DNA of 37,791 nucleotides from assembly GCA_003149565.1 (NCBI GenBank), contig QCWH01000039.1, forward strand, positions 1-37,791. The letters run 5' to 3'. The notes under the pieces are model-generated. The model saw only the letters and a list, made by a program, of their open reading frames with translations, was not told the DNA's origin and did not search any database. Within the stretch, counting starts at the first letter, position 1; every line of letters starts with the position of its first letter. Shown here piece after piece: positions 16,747-24,468 of the stretch. The DNA comes from Marivita sp. XM-24bin2 (GTDB lineage: Bacteria; Pseudomonadota; Alphaproteobacteria; Rhodobacterales; Rhodobacteraceae). The translations under genes were made by a program, and so were the position numbers.

Positions 16747-18510
16747 TCACTGCGCCGCCACCAATGTCTCTGGCTCCCCCTCGGGCAGCACGGTTTCGCC
16801 CGGCCGCACGATGGTGAACTGCACATCCTCGCGCCCCACCTCGACCGCGCCATCCACCTGCCGCGCGACGGTGAAATAGCTGTCCTCCATCGCGCCCGCG
16901 TCGGGGAAATCCTCGCGGTAATGCGCCCCGCGCGAGTTCTCCCGCGCCAGTGCCGCCTTGGTGATGACCTCGGAAATATCGCAGAGAGACCGCAGGTTCA
17001 GCCAATCGTGCCAGGTGAGGTTGAACGCCAGATTGTCGGCGGCAACACCCACATCGCCCAGCGCGCCCGAGATCTCGGCAATTCGGCTCAAACCACGCTT
17101 CAGACCGGCTTCGGTGCGCATGACACCCACCTCGTCCCACATCGCCTCTTGCAGCTGCTTGCGCAGCGGCAGAACCAGCTCTGGTTTGCGCGTCAGCGGA
17201 TGACAGGCGCGCATCAACTCCGCTTCCATCACGCCCTCATCCGGATCGCGCAGCGCGCCCATGCCGCGAATGTCGGCCCCCATCACATCGCCCGCGATGC
17301 CGCCATAGACGGTGGAATTGGCAACGCCGTTGCCGCCCAGTCGGTTCGATCCGTGCGCGCCTCCCGCGTCCTCCCCCGCCACGTAGAGCCCTTCCATCGC
17401 CGTGCGCGTGTCCACATCGACCACGACGCCGCCCATGAAGTAATGCGCCGTCGGCACCACCTCGACGAGACCACCTGCCAGATCGAACCCGCAATCGGCA
17501 CAGCGCTTGACCATGCCCTTGAACTTTTCCCGCACCATGTCCGGCCCGAGATGCGACATGGAGATGAACACACCCTCCTGCTCGGGATTGTTGTTCTTGC
17601 GCATTTCCGCATAGATGCCCCGGCTCACCACATCGCGGGTCGCACGTTCGCCCTTGGTGTCATAATCAAACATGAAGCGCTGGCCGGAATGGTTCACCAA
17701 CTGCCCACCTGCCCCGCGCAGACCTTCCTCCAGCACTGTCCCGGTCATCCGCGTGTGATCGCCGGCCAGCAAGCCGGTCGGATGGAACTGCACCATTTCC
17801 ATATCGCGCAGCGGCAGACCCACGCGCAGCGCCATGGCCAGCCCGTCCATCGTCTTGTCACCGGACGGCGTGTGATACTTGTACATGGTCGGGCCACCGC
17901 CCGTCGCCATCAACACGGTCTTGGCGCGCACAAAGCGGAACCGCCCGGTGCGCATGTCGATCATGAGCACACCTGCCAGTGCCGACCCATCCTTCGTCGG
18001 GATCAGGCCAATCGCGCGGTGCTCCTGCAGCTTCTCCACGGGGCGCGACAGAACCTGCTCCATCAGACGGTTGATGATCTCGATCCCCGTCAGGTCGCCC
18101 TTGTGCACCGTCCGGTCCGCCGTCTGACCAGCGAAGGCCTTCTGGTGCAACGACCCATCCGCGTTGCGGTCGAAGAAACACCCAACCTCGTTCTCCAGCT
18201 CGCGGATGCGCACCACCGCCTGTTCGCAGAGCCGCCACGCCATGTCCTGATTGGGCAGCCATTTGCCGCCCTCGATCGTGTCCATGAAGTGCCGCTCGAC
18301 GCTGTCCCCGTTGCCCAGTGCCACATTGTAGCCGCCCTGCACCATCCGCGTGCAGCCGCATTTGCCGATCAGCCCCTTGACCGCGATGGTCACCTTGGTG
18401 CCCTCGGGCGCGGATTGCATCGCATGCAGCGCGGCAAACATGCCCGCCCCGCCCGTACCAAGGATCAGAATATCTGTGTCGTGCCGGTCGATGTCTTTTG
18501 TCGTAAACAT
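16747..18510 (-). CDS. SDH/fumarate-reductase-like flavoprotein subunit (SdhA paralogue)
   Basis: A 587-aa FAD protein. Rossmann motif ILGTGGAGMFAA (16-27), substrate-site HPTG, catalytic Arg in the ATRDVVSR stretch, catalytic His in PTAHYFMGG, and SNRLGGNG near the C-terminal carboxylate site are all conserved, so dicarboxylate oxidation or alkene reduction chemistry is expected. The His that covalently binds FAD in SdhA/FrdA is replaced by Cys53 (GKCGCTRMVQGG, aligned on QGG). The operon supplies its own B subunit and two anchors. It is probably a dedicated dehydrogenase for a succinate analogue rather than the TCA enzyme. Starts 1 nt after the anchor gene stop. Confidence 0.9.
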   Translation of the reverse strand: MFTTKDIDRHDTDILILGTGGAGMFAALHAMQSAPEGTKVTIAVKGLIGKCGCTRMVQGGYNVALGNGDSVERHFMDTIEGGKWLPNQDMAWRLCEQAVVRIRELENEVGCFFDRNADGSLHQKAFAGQTADRTVHKGDLTGIEIINRLMEQVLSRPVEKLQEHRAIGLIPTKDGSALAGVLMIDMRTGRFRFVRAKTVLMATGGGPTMYKYHTPSGDKTMDGLAMALRVGLPLRDMEMVQFHPTGLLAGDHTRMTGTVLEEGLRGAGGQLVNHSGQRFMFDYDTKGERATRDVVSRGIYAEMRKNNNPEQEGVFISMSHLGPDMVREKFKGMVKRCADCGFDLAGGLVEVVPTAHYFMGGVVVDVDTRTAMEGLYVAGEDAGGAHGSNRLGGNGVANSTVYGGIAGDVMGADIRGMGALRDPDEGVMEAELMRACHPLTRKPELVLPLRKQLQEAMWDEVGVMRTEAGLKRGLSRIAEISGALGDVGVAADNLAFNLTWHDWLNLRSLCDISEVITKAALARENSRGAHYREDFPDAGAMEDSYFTVARQVDGAVEVGREDVQFTIVRPGETVLPEGEPETLVAAQ

Positions 18511-18511
18511 G

Positions 18512-18850
18512 TCAGATCGCCTGCAAAAGAAAGGTTGTGGAGACAAGGAACGAGCCGGCCACCGCCGCTGCCGCCCATGTCTTTTGAGGCGCGGACCACG
18601 GCAGCCATTCCAACGCAATCAGGCGCAGCCCGCCGAACAGATGCACCGCCAAAAGGAACACCAGACCGAACTCGGCCGCCTTGACCAGCGGCAACTCGGT
18701 CAGCGTCAGAACTGCGTCGAGCCGCGCCGCATCGGTCACCGCCATCGATAGCACCCAAAAATGCAACGGCAGGAACAAAGCCAAACCCAGCCCGGACAGC
18801 CGGTGCAGCAGATAAGCCAGCCAAAGCGGATGAGCGCGTGCAACCTTCAT
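18512..18850 (-). CDS. SdhC/D-type cytochrome b membrane anchor (first)
   Basis: A 112-aa membrane protein with three helices. It carries SGLGLALFLPLHFW in helix 1 (His candidate heme ligand) and HLFGGLRLIALEW in helix 2, the H-x3-G-x-R pattern of SDH anchors. It would anchor the A/B subunits and pass electrons to ubiquinone. Starts in a 4-nt overlap (ATGA) with the other anchor gene; the flavoprotein starts 1 nt after its stop. Assignment as C or D is arbitrary. Confidence 0.85.
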   Translation of the reverse strand: MKVARAHPLWLAYLLHRLSGLGLALFLPLHFWVLSMAVTDAARLDAVLTLTELPLVKAAEFGLVFLLAVHLFGGLRLIALEWLPWSAPQKTWAAAAVAGSFLVSTTFLLQAI

Positions 18851-19176
18851 GCTGTCACCGCCCAGACCGCCTGCGCGCCCAGCAGCAAAAGTCCCAGCCC
18901 GATCAAGGCACTGATCACGTCACGCTGCCCGCCACGCAGTCCGGCCCATTCGCCAAGGATGGTGCGAAGACCGATGGCCGCATGAATCGACACCGCCACC
19001 ACGAACAAGCCGTAGAAGACAAACCAGAAGGCCGAGCCTTGGGTTCGTCCAAGGATCTCCGCCGCTGACAGCCCGCCCTGAATGGCGTAGATCATCACGC
19101 CGATATGCACGACCACAAACGGTGCCATGACCAGCGCCGAGAGGCGTTGCGCCATGTAGAGGTGAAACTCGCTCAT
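18847..19176 (-). CDS. SdhC/D-type membrane anchor (second)
   Basis: A 109-aa protein with three predicted helices. MAQRLSALVMAPFVVVH at the N-terminus matches the RxSG/A...H opening of SDH anchor subunits, and IHAAIGLRTILGEW repeats the H-x3-G-x-R pattern. Together with the other anchor it would form the heme b/quinone domain. The ATG overlaps the iron-sulfur subunit stop by 4 nt, so the frame extension beyond it is ignored. Confidence 0.85.
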   Translation of the reverse strand: MSEFHLYMAQRLSALVMAPFVVVHIGVMIYAIQGGLSAAEILGRTQGSAFWFVFYGLFVVAVSIHAAIGLRTILGEWAGLRGGQRDVISALIGLGLLLLGAQAVWAVTA

Positions 19177-19901
19177 TTGCGCCCCCCGAAAAATCGCTTC
19201 GCCGTCGCGCGCTTCAACCCGGCGATGGCCGAAAGCGGGTCCAACTCGTTCGGGCAATAGGCGGTGCAGGACCCCATAGAATGGCAGGAATGACAGCCAC
19301 CCTTGCCCGACACCGCGTCAAGGATCGCATCGCGGTCGGCGTCCTTGGCGTCATTGTAGAGCGTCCACGCGCGTTGCAGCGCCGCCGGGCCGAGGTAGTC
19401 TGGATTGCCCGCAACGGTGTCGCAGGCGGAGTAGCAGACCGAGCAGTTTATACACTCGATCCCGGCATTCGCCTCCTGCCGCTCCATTGCGACTGGATCA
19501 ATCGCTTCGATGGCATCGTCCCGCGTGCGCGTCGGGTGATGCATGCCTTCGGCGGCGACCCATTTGTCAAAGAACGGGTCCATGTCAGCGGCGAGGTCCT
19601 TGATCACAGGCAGGTTGCGTAACGGGCCAACCTCGATCGCGTTGCCGTCGAGAACCTTGCTCACATGGGTGCGACAGGTCCAGCGGGGCACGCCGTTGAC
19701 CATCATCGCGCAGCTTCCACACATGCCGACCCGGCAGGCGAACCGGTAGGTCAGGGTCGGATCGGCGTTCTGCTGAATCCACGACACCACGTCCAGAACC
19801 GTCTGGTTGTCATAAGCCGGCACCTCAAAGGTCTGGGGCCGCAAGGGCGCGTCGGGGCCTCCGCGTTGCACCGTCACAGTCAAGTGGTCTCGCTCTGGCA
19901 C
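19173..19901 (-). CDS. SDH/fumarate-reductase-like iron-sulfur subunit (SdhB paralogue)
   Basis: A 242-aa protein with an N-terminal [2Fe-2S] ferredoxin domain (CRVGMCGSCAMMVNGVPRWTC) and a C-terminal domain with two clusters (CINCSVCYSAC and CHSCHSMGSCTAYCP), giving the [4Fe-4S]/[3Fe-4S] pattern of SdhB/FrdB. It transfers electrons from the flavoprotein to the membrane anchors. First gene of the eight-gene operon. The start is a GTG at 19901 with no clear SD; a TTG six codons later is an alternative, so the exact N-terminus is uncertain. Confidence 0.9.
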   Translation of the reverse strand: MPERDHLTVTVQRGGPDAPLRPQTFEVPAYDNQTVLDVVSWIQQNADPTLTYRFACRVGMCGSCAMMVNGVPRWTCRTHVSKVLDGNAIEVGPLRNLPVIKDLAADMDPFFDKWVAAEGMHHPTRTRDDAIEAIDPVAMERQEANAGIECINCSVCYSACDTVAGNPDYLGPAALQRAWTLYNDAKDADRDAILDAVSGKGGCHSCHSMGSCTAYCPNELDPLSAIAGLKRATAKRFFGGRK

Positions 19902-20021
19902 CTGAGAGCCCGCCTTTCGTCATTCCCAATGATGAAGACTAGAATAACGGTCAGCTACGGTAACGAAAAGGCAAATAATTTAACGGTATCTGTAAGGCAG
20001 GCTTTCAATTTGAGTTTGATA
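19902..20021 (-). promoter_or_regulatory. Upstream region of the eight-gene SDH-like operon
   Basis: AT-richer sequence upstream of the sdhB-like gene, expected to hold the operon promoter and operator. The heptamer TAACGGT appears at 19945-19951 and again at 19981-19987, with a related ACGGTAACG at 19957-19965, so a repeated regulator site is possible. I see no convincing -35/-10 pair. Confidence 0.4.
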
Positions 20022-20049
20022 CGATCTTTTACCAATCGGGAAAAGATCG
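20022..20049 (-). terminator. Inverted repeat after the molybdenum hydroxylase gene
   Basis: CGATCTTTT (20022-20030) and AAAAGATCG (20041-20049) form a perfect 9-bp stem with a 10-nt loop, 8 nt past the stop of the IorB-like gene. It could end that transcript, although no T-run follows, or act as an operator for the downstream SDH-like operon. Confidence 0.45.
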
Positions 20050-20056
20050 CTTCTAC

Positions 20057-22291
20057 TCACACGAAACTCACCGACTTGTTGAACGGCATCTCGCGCAACC
20101 GCATGCCGGTCACCGCCCAGATCGCCCCCGCCAAGGCAGGCGCTGCTGGCGGCACGGGTGGTTCCCCGATCCCCAGAACCCGGTCGCCGTTTTCCAGCCC
20201 GCGCACAAAGATGTTGGGACATTGATGCAGGCGCATGCCGGGGTTCAGGTCGAAATTCGACTGTTCGGCGACGCCACCCGCATAGGTGATTTCGGAATTC
20301 ATCGCGTGACCCAGCGCATAGATCACCCCACCCTGAACGAGGTTCTCGAAATTGACCGGATCGACCACACGACCCACTTCCGCAGCGACCCAGACGTTGT
20401 CAATCCGGATGCCAGCGTCACTGTCCGTGACCTCGATCACCTGTGCACAGTGCACACCGAACGACTTGGTCAGCGCCACACCGCGTCCGGTCTTGGACCC
20501 ATTCGCAAGCCCACCGATGCCCGACCAATCCGACATCTCGGCCACAGCCTCCAATGCCTGCCGCGCCAGCGGATCGCTGCAGAGGCGCAGACGTTCGTCC
20601 AAGGGGTCGGCTCCCGCTGCCTCGATCAACTCGTCGAGGGCGGCGTTGTAGAAAAACCCGTTGGAGGATGCGCCGACAGAGCGCCAGGAACTGATGGGGG
20701 CCAGTTGCTGCGCACGATAGCCGGTGACCCGCTGGTGCGGGATGGCAAAAGGCTGATCCCACGCGCCCGCAACGATCTGGCTGTCTGGACCGGGCGCGGA
20801 ATGGTTCTGACGGGACAGCTGAGAGGCCATGACCGACGGCATGGCAATGCCGAGATCCAGCGCCTCGACCTGTCCGTTCGCCACTTTTCCCCGCATCCGC
20901 GCCATCGCGATCTGGCGGGGAAAGTCGTGGAGCATGTCCTCTTCCCGCGAGAGGGTCAGCTTGACCGGCGTGCCTTTCATCTGCATCGCAATCTCGGTCG
21001 CCTGTTTCACCACCTCGTCTTCCAGCCGGTGGCCGAAACTGCCCCCCATCATCAGAACATGCACGGTCACTTTGTCGGCCGGAATGCCGGTGATGCGGCT
21101 GACATTGGCCTGAATGAAGCGCGGGATTTGTGTGCCGGTCCAAACCTCGGCGCGGTCACCATCAACGCGGACAATGGCGTTGATCGGCTCAAGTGGCGCA
21201 TGGGCCAGATAGGGCGCGCGGTATTCGGCAGTGAGAATCTCCCCATCGCCGAGGGTGGTTTCCACATCGCCGTCGTTGCGTTTCTGACTGTCCTGCGCCT
21301 CAGAAGTGAACGCCGCCTCAAGTGCGGCCCAATGCTCGGCTTGCTCAAGCGGGAAGCTTGGGTCTTCCCAAGTTACGTTGATCGCCTGCGCCGCACGGAA
21401 GGCGCGCCAGGTGTTGTCGGCGACAATACCGAGACCGCCGGTGATCGGGACCACCGCTTTAACGCCCCGCATCGCAAGCGCCTCGGAGGCGTCGTAACCC
21501 CTCATGCCCCCGCCTTGTGCGGGGTTTATCAGGACAGTGGCATGCACCATGCCGTCGACCGATGCGTCGATGCCGTACTCCTGTGTACCCGTGCTCTTGG
21601 CCAGCATGTCGATCCGCTGCATCGGCCGGCCGATATAGCGCCATTGCGACGGATCGCGGAGCGGAACATCCTGCACCACCTCGGCCCCGGCCAGATCGGT
21701 GTAGGGGATTTTTTGACCATCTGGTAAAATCACGTTGCCGGACGCGGTTGTCAGGTCCGCAAGCGCGACGCCTTCGCGTTCCGCCACCAGCGCTTTGATC
21801 GTCTCACGCGCCGACGCGCCAGCCAGACGCAGTTTTTCGAACTGGTCGGGCACGGTTGTGGATCCGCCAGTGATTTGAAGACCCATGACCTTCATCACAG
21901 AGTTCACGGCGCTCTCGGCCATGTCCTGCATCATGCCAGCGGCCGGCACCAGGAATTCGGCTGCCTCGGCCGCAAGTGCGGTGTTCCAATAGGCCGGGCT
22001 GGGCGGGCCGGGATCGGCCTTGATCTGGTCGAGGTCGACATCCAGCTCTTCGGCGATCAGGGCGGCCTGAACATGGTAGACCCCCTGCCCCGAGTCCGCG
22101 CGGGGGGTGATGAGGATGATGCCATCAGAGGTAATCTTGACATAAGGCGTCAGCACCGCCTCACCCGCTCCTGCCGTCAGCGGGTTCTCATGCGGTTTAC
22201 GCACCGTATAGACGCCGAAAGCAACGCCGCCAACGACGGCAACAGAGCCAATCAAAAATGTGCGGCGGGCGATGGTGTTCATACGTCCCAT
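20057..22291 (-). CDS. Molybdopterin-binding subunit, isoquinoline-oxidoreductase type (IorB-like)
   Basis: A 744-aa xanthine-oxidase-family subunit. A Tat signal (ARRTFLIGSVAVVGGVAFG, about residues 8-26) directs the folded complex to the periplasm. The C-terminal GIGEPPVPPAAPALAGAI holds the catalytic Glu motif, and YRAPYLAHAPLEPINAI and GGSFGHRLEDEV match Mo-cofactor binding regions. With the preceding 2Fe-2S subunit it forms a two-subunit hydroxylase acting on an aldehyde or N-heterocycle, with a cytochrome or quinone as acceptor that is not encoded nearby. Start at 22291 lies 2 nt after the small-subunit stop; the ATG three codons later is an alternative. Confidence 0.9.
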   Translation of the reverse strand: MGRMNTIARRTFLIGSVAVVGGVAFGVYTVRKPHENPLTAGAGEAVLTPYVKITSDGIILITPRADSGQGVYHVQAALIAEELDVDLDQIKADPGPPSPAYWNTALAAEAAEFLVPAAGMMQDMAESAVNSVMKVMGLQITGGSTTVPDQFEKLRLAGASARETIKALVAEREGVALADLTTASGNVILPDGQKIPYTDLAGAEVVQDVPLRDPSQWRYIGRPMQRIDMLAKSTGTQEYGIDASVDGMVHATVLINPAQGGGMRGYDASEALAMRGVKAVVPITGGLGIVADNTWRAFRAAQAINVTWEDPSFPLEQAEHWAALEAAFTSEAQDSQKRNDGDVETTLGDGEILTAEYRAPYLAHAPLEPINAIVRVDGDRAEVWTGTQIPRFIQANVSRITGIPADKVTVHVLMMGGSFGHRLEDEVVKQATEIAMQMKGTPVKLTLSREEDMLHDFPRQIAMARMRGKVANGQVEALDLGIAMPSVMASQLSRQNHSAPGPDSQIVAGAWDQPFAIPHQRVTGYRAQQLAPISSWRSVGASSNGFFYNAALDELIEAAGADPLDERLRLCSDPLARQALEAVAEMSDWSGIGGLANGSKTGRGVALTKSFGVHCAQVIEVTDSDAGIRIDNVWVAAEVGRVVDPVNFENLVQGGVIYALGHAMNSEITYAGGVAEQSNFDLNPGMRLHQCPNIFVRGLENGDRVLGIGEPPVPPAAPALAGAIWAVTGMRLREMPFNKSVSFV

Positions 22292-22293
22292 GA

Positions 22294-22755
22294 TCAGCCC
22301 TCCTGCATCGCGGCAGCGGCGCGTCTCACGGCGGCGCGAATGCGGGGATAGGTGCCGCAGCGGCAGAGATTGCCGGACATCGCATCGTCGATCTCCTGGT
22401 CCGTGGGGTGCGGGTTCTCCGCCAGTAACGAGGCTGCCTGCATGATCTGGCCGGACTGGCAATAACCGCACTGCGCCACCTGTTCAGCCAGCCATGCCTC
22501 TTGCACGGCGTGTCGCAGGTCGGGAGTGCCCAGCCCTTCGATTGTCGTGATCTCGGCCCCTTCGGCGTCAATGGCCCAGGTTTGGCAGGAGCGGACTGCG
22601 ACACCATCGAGATGCACGGTACAAGCGCCGCATTGGGCGATGCCACACCCGAACTTGGTGCCGGTCAGGCCCAACTCATCGCGCAGCACCCAGAGAAGCG
22701 GCATGTCCTCTTCGACATCGACCTCGTGCCGGGTTCCGTTGATCCTGAGTTGCAT
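22294..22755 (-). CDS. (2Fe-2S)-binding subunit, isoquinoline-oxidoreductase type (IorA-like)
   Basis: A 153-aa protein with two [2Fe-2S] domains: plant-ferredoxin type (CGIAQCGAC...C, about 37-57) and the helical CO-dehydrogenase type (CGYCQSGQ...CRC, about 95-135). Passes electrons from the Mo centre. It has no signal peptide of its own and would be exported together with the Tat-tagged large subunit, as is normal for this family. Confidence 0.92.
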   Translation of the reverse strand: MQLRINGTRHEVDVEEDMPLLWVLRDELGLTGTKFGCGIAQCGACTVHLDGVAVRSCQTWAIDAEGAEITTIEGLGTPDLRHAVQEAWLAEQVAQCGYCQSGQIMQAASLLAENPHPTDQEIDDAMSGNLCRCGTYPRIRAAVRRAAAAMQEG

Positions 22756-22864
22756 CGCGGCGCGCTCCCTCGCTTATCGGCGTCGGGCCGTAACATAGGG
22801 GAAGCCGTGGCCTGCGCGAGATATGACCTAGGGTAAGCCTGATGTTATCCCTCGGGTCGCATTC
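22756..22864 (-). promoter_or_regulatory. Upstream region of the IorAB-like pair
   Basis: About 109 bases between the double hairpin and the small-subunit ATG, presumed to contain the promoter because the preceding gene on this strand ends in strong hairpins. I cannot point to clear -35/-10 boxes or an operator. Confidence 0.35.
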
Positions 22865-22910
22865 GGAGCGGCAGGGCCGCTCCGACAGGTGGGGGGACCC
22901 TGTCCCCCCA
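22865..22910 (-). repeat. Tandem hairpins after the DEAD-box helicase gene
   Basis: Two tight inverted repeats in a row: TGGGGGGAC-CCT-GTCCCCCCA (22890-22910) and GGAGCGGC-AGG-GCCGCTCC (22865-22883), with stems of 9 and 8 bp and 3-nt loops. They follow the helicase stop by about 47 nt and are preceded on that strand by cttctttggttttcaaatac. I recall similar 'tttggttttcaaatac plus GGGGG hairpin' sequences downstream of genes in many Rhodobacteraceae, so this may be a lineage-specific repeat or terminator, but I could not verify that here. Confidence 0.7.
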
Positions 22911-22956
22911 CACCCCCCTGAAGTATTTGAAAACCAAAGAAGGGCGCGTTGGTCCG

Positions 22957-24219
22957 TTACGCTGCCTTGCGTGATCGGTTGCGGCGGCGGCGGTTGCCAT
23001 TGGGTTTGGCGACAGCATTGGCCGCCGGACGTCCCTGCCCCTTGCCACGACCCTGACTGCGCTGCTGCGGCTTGCGGGCGACCGGGTTTTTGGGGGCGCT
23101 GCCGCTGGCAACGGGGACCTCGATCTTCATCAGCTTTTCGATCTGGCGCAGCAGGTCCGCCTCGTCCGGCGCACAGAACGCGATCGCCTCACCCTCGCGG
23201 CCTGCTCGGGCAGTCCGGCCAATGCGGTGAACATAGTTGTCCGGCACATCGGGCAGATCGTAATTGATCACATAGGCGACGCCGGGGATGTCGATGCCGC
23301 GAGCGGCCACGTCAGTGGCAACCAGTACCTTGATGTCACCATCGCGGAACGCCTTGATGGCGCGGTCGCGCTGGCCTTGGCTTTTGTTGCCGTGGATGGA
23401 GGCAGCGTTGTACCCATCGGCCACAAGACCCTTCATCAGCTTTTCGGCGCCGTGCTTGGTGCGCGAGAAGACCAATGTGAGCGCGTCCATGTCGCGCGAC
23501 AGGATTTCACGCAGCTTGGCGGGTTTGTCGCCCTTGGAGAGGTGATGCACCGATTGTGTCACTTTGTCGGCGGCTTTGCCCGGAGGTGCGACCTGTACGC
23601 GCTGCGGGTTGGTGAGGTAGGCTTTGCTGAGGTCTTCCATCTGTTTCGGCATAGTGGCCGAGAACAGCATGGTATGGCGCGGCGTGCCGAGCTTGGGCGC
23701 GATGCGGCGCAGGGCGTGGATGAAGCCCATGTCGAGCATCTGATCCGCCTCGTCCAGCACAAGGTGCTTGACCGTGCGCAGATCGACGGCCTTGCGATCC
23801 ATCAGGTCAATCAGGCGACCCGGTGTGGCGACCAGAATGTCCGTGCCCTTGAGCAGGTGATGGATCTGCTTGTTGATGGATTGGCCACCGACCACGACAT
23901 TCACCTTGAGGTGAGTTTTCTTGGTCAGGGTGCGCAGCGCTTCGGCGATTTGGTTCACCAGTTCGCGGGTCGGTGCGAGGATCAGCGATTTCGCGGTTTT
24001 CGCGGCAGGGCGTTCGGGCATGTCCATCAGGTGGCTGACCAGCGGGATGCCGAAGGCCATCGTCTTGCCAGTGCCGGTCTGGGCAAGGCCCAGAACATCA
24101 TTGCCCGCCATCGCCAGCGGGATCGCCTTGTCCTGGATCGGGGTGGGTGTGGTGAGGCCAGCATCTTTAAGCGCGGCGAGGAGAACGGGCTTGAGGCCCA
24201 GAGCGTCAAAATCAGACAA
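22957..24219 (-). CDS. DEAD-box ATP-dependent RNA helicase (RhlE-like)
   Basis: A 420-aa helicase with all core motifs: Q-motif (TPTPIQDKAIP), I AQTGTGKT, Ia PTRELVNQ, II DEAD, III SAT, V ATDVAARGIDIPGV, VI HRIGRTARAGREG. It ends in a basic, Arg/Lys/Asn-rich tail typical of RNA-anchoring extensions. It unwinds RNA in ribosome assembly, decay or cold adaptation. A TTG start at 24219 is chosen because AAAGGA lies 6 nt upstream and the protein then begins SDFDALGL as relatives do; a GTG at 24255 would add 12 residues. Confidence 0.92.
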   Translation of the reverse strand: MSDFDALGLKPVLLAALKDAGLTTPTPIQDKAIPLAMAGNDVLGLAQTGTGKTMAFGIPLVSHLMDMPERPAAKTAKSLILAPTRELVNQIAEALRTLTKKTHLKVNVVVGGQSINKQIHHLLKGTDILVATPGRLIDLMDRKAVDLRTVKHLVLDEADQMLDMGFIHALRRIAPKLGTPRHTMLFSATMPKQMEDLSKAYLTNPQRVQVAPPGKAADKVTQSVHHLSKGDKPAKLREILSRDMDALTLVFSRTKHGAEKLMKGLVADGYNAASIHGNKSQGQRDRAIKAFRDGDIKVLVATDVAARGIDIPGVAYVINYDLPDVPDNYVHRIGRTARAGREGEAIAFCAPDEADLLRQIEKLMKIEVPVASGSAPKNPVARKPQQRSQGRGKGQGRPAANAVAKPNGNRRRRNRSRKAA

Positions 24220-24468
24220 AAGGTATCCTTTGCGACCGCGTGCGATTGCGCACACGGAGGGTGTGGTGCCGCATCATCGCGACAAACGAGGGTGTCGCAG
24301 GACCTTAAGACATCACGGGAGCGCCCCGCACCGTCTGGTGCTGCGTCAGGGACCCTGCGTGATGGGGAACTGAATTCTTGTATCGCCGGTGCGCCCAAGA
24401 TGACGGGCGCGGCAAGCTCACGCGGCTGCGCGGCGATGAGCTGCACATGGGGCCTAAACTCCGCGAAG
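24220..24468 (-). promoter_or_regulatory. Structured leader of the helicase gene
   Basis: A 249-nt non-coding stretch with no convincing gene. A GTGCG-ATTG-CGCAC hairpin (24240-24253) lies 8 nt upstream of the helicase SD (24226-24231). Long structured 5' leaders are common for cold-inducible DEAD-box genes, so the region may control translation, but promoter position is not visible. Confidence 0.4.

Noticed and set aside
16589-16747. A 52-codon ORF exactly bridging the SdhA-like stop and the hydratase start (TGATG and ATGA junctions)
   Set aside because: The junctions are suggestive, but the body consists of inverted repeats translated into Pro/Gly/Arg-rich sequence; RNA structure explains the region better. 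Ribosome profiling would decide.
16534-18684. A 716-codon open frame on the + strand opposite the SdhA-like gene
   Set aside because: Composition dominated by His, Arg, Pro and Gln and antisense to a protein with full SDH motifs; no SD or family features.
16747-19901. The housekeeping TCA-cycle succinate dehydrogenase operon
   Set aside because: Gene order B-D-C-A rather than C-D-A-B, missing covalent-FAD His, and coupling to a hydratase and molybdoenzyme argue for a specialised paralogue.
20222-21727. A 501-codon open frame on the + strand opposite the IorB-like gene
   Set aside because: Antisense shadow with biased composition and no recognisable domain.
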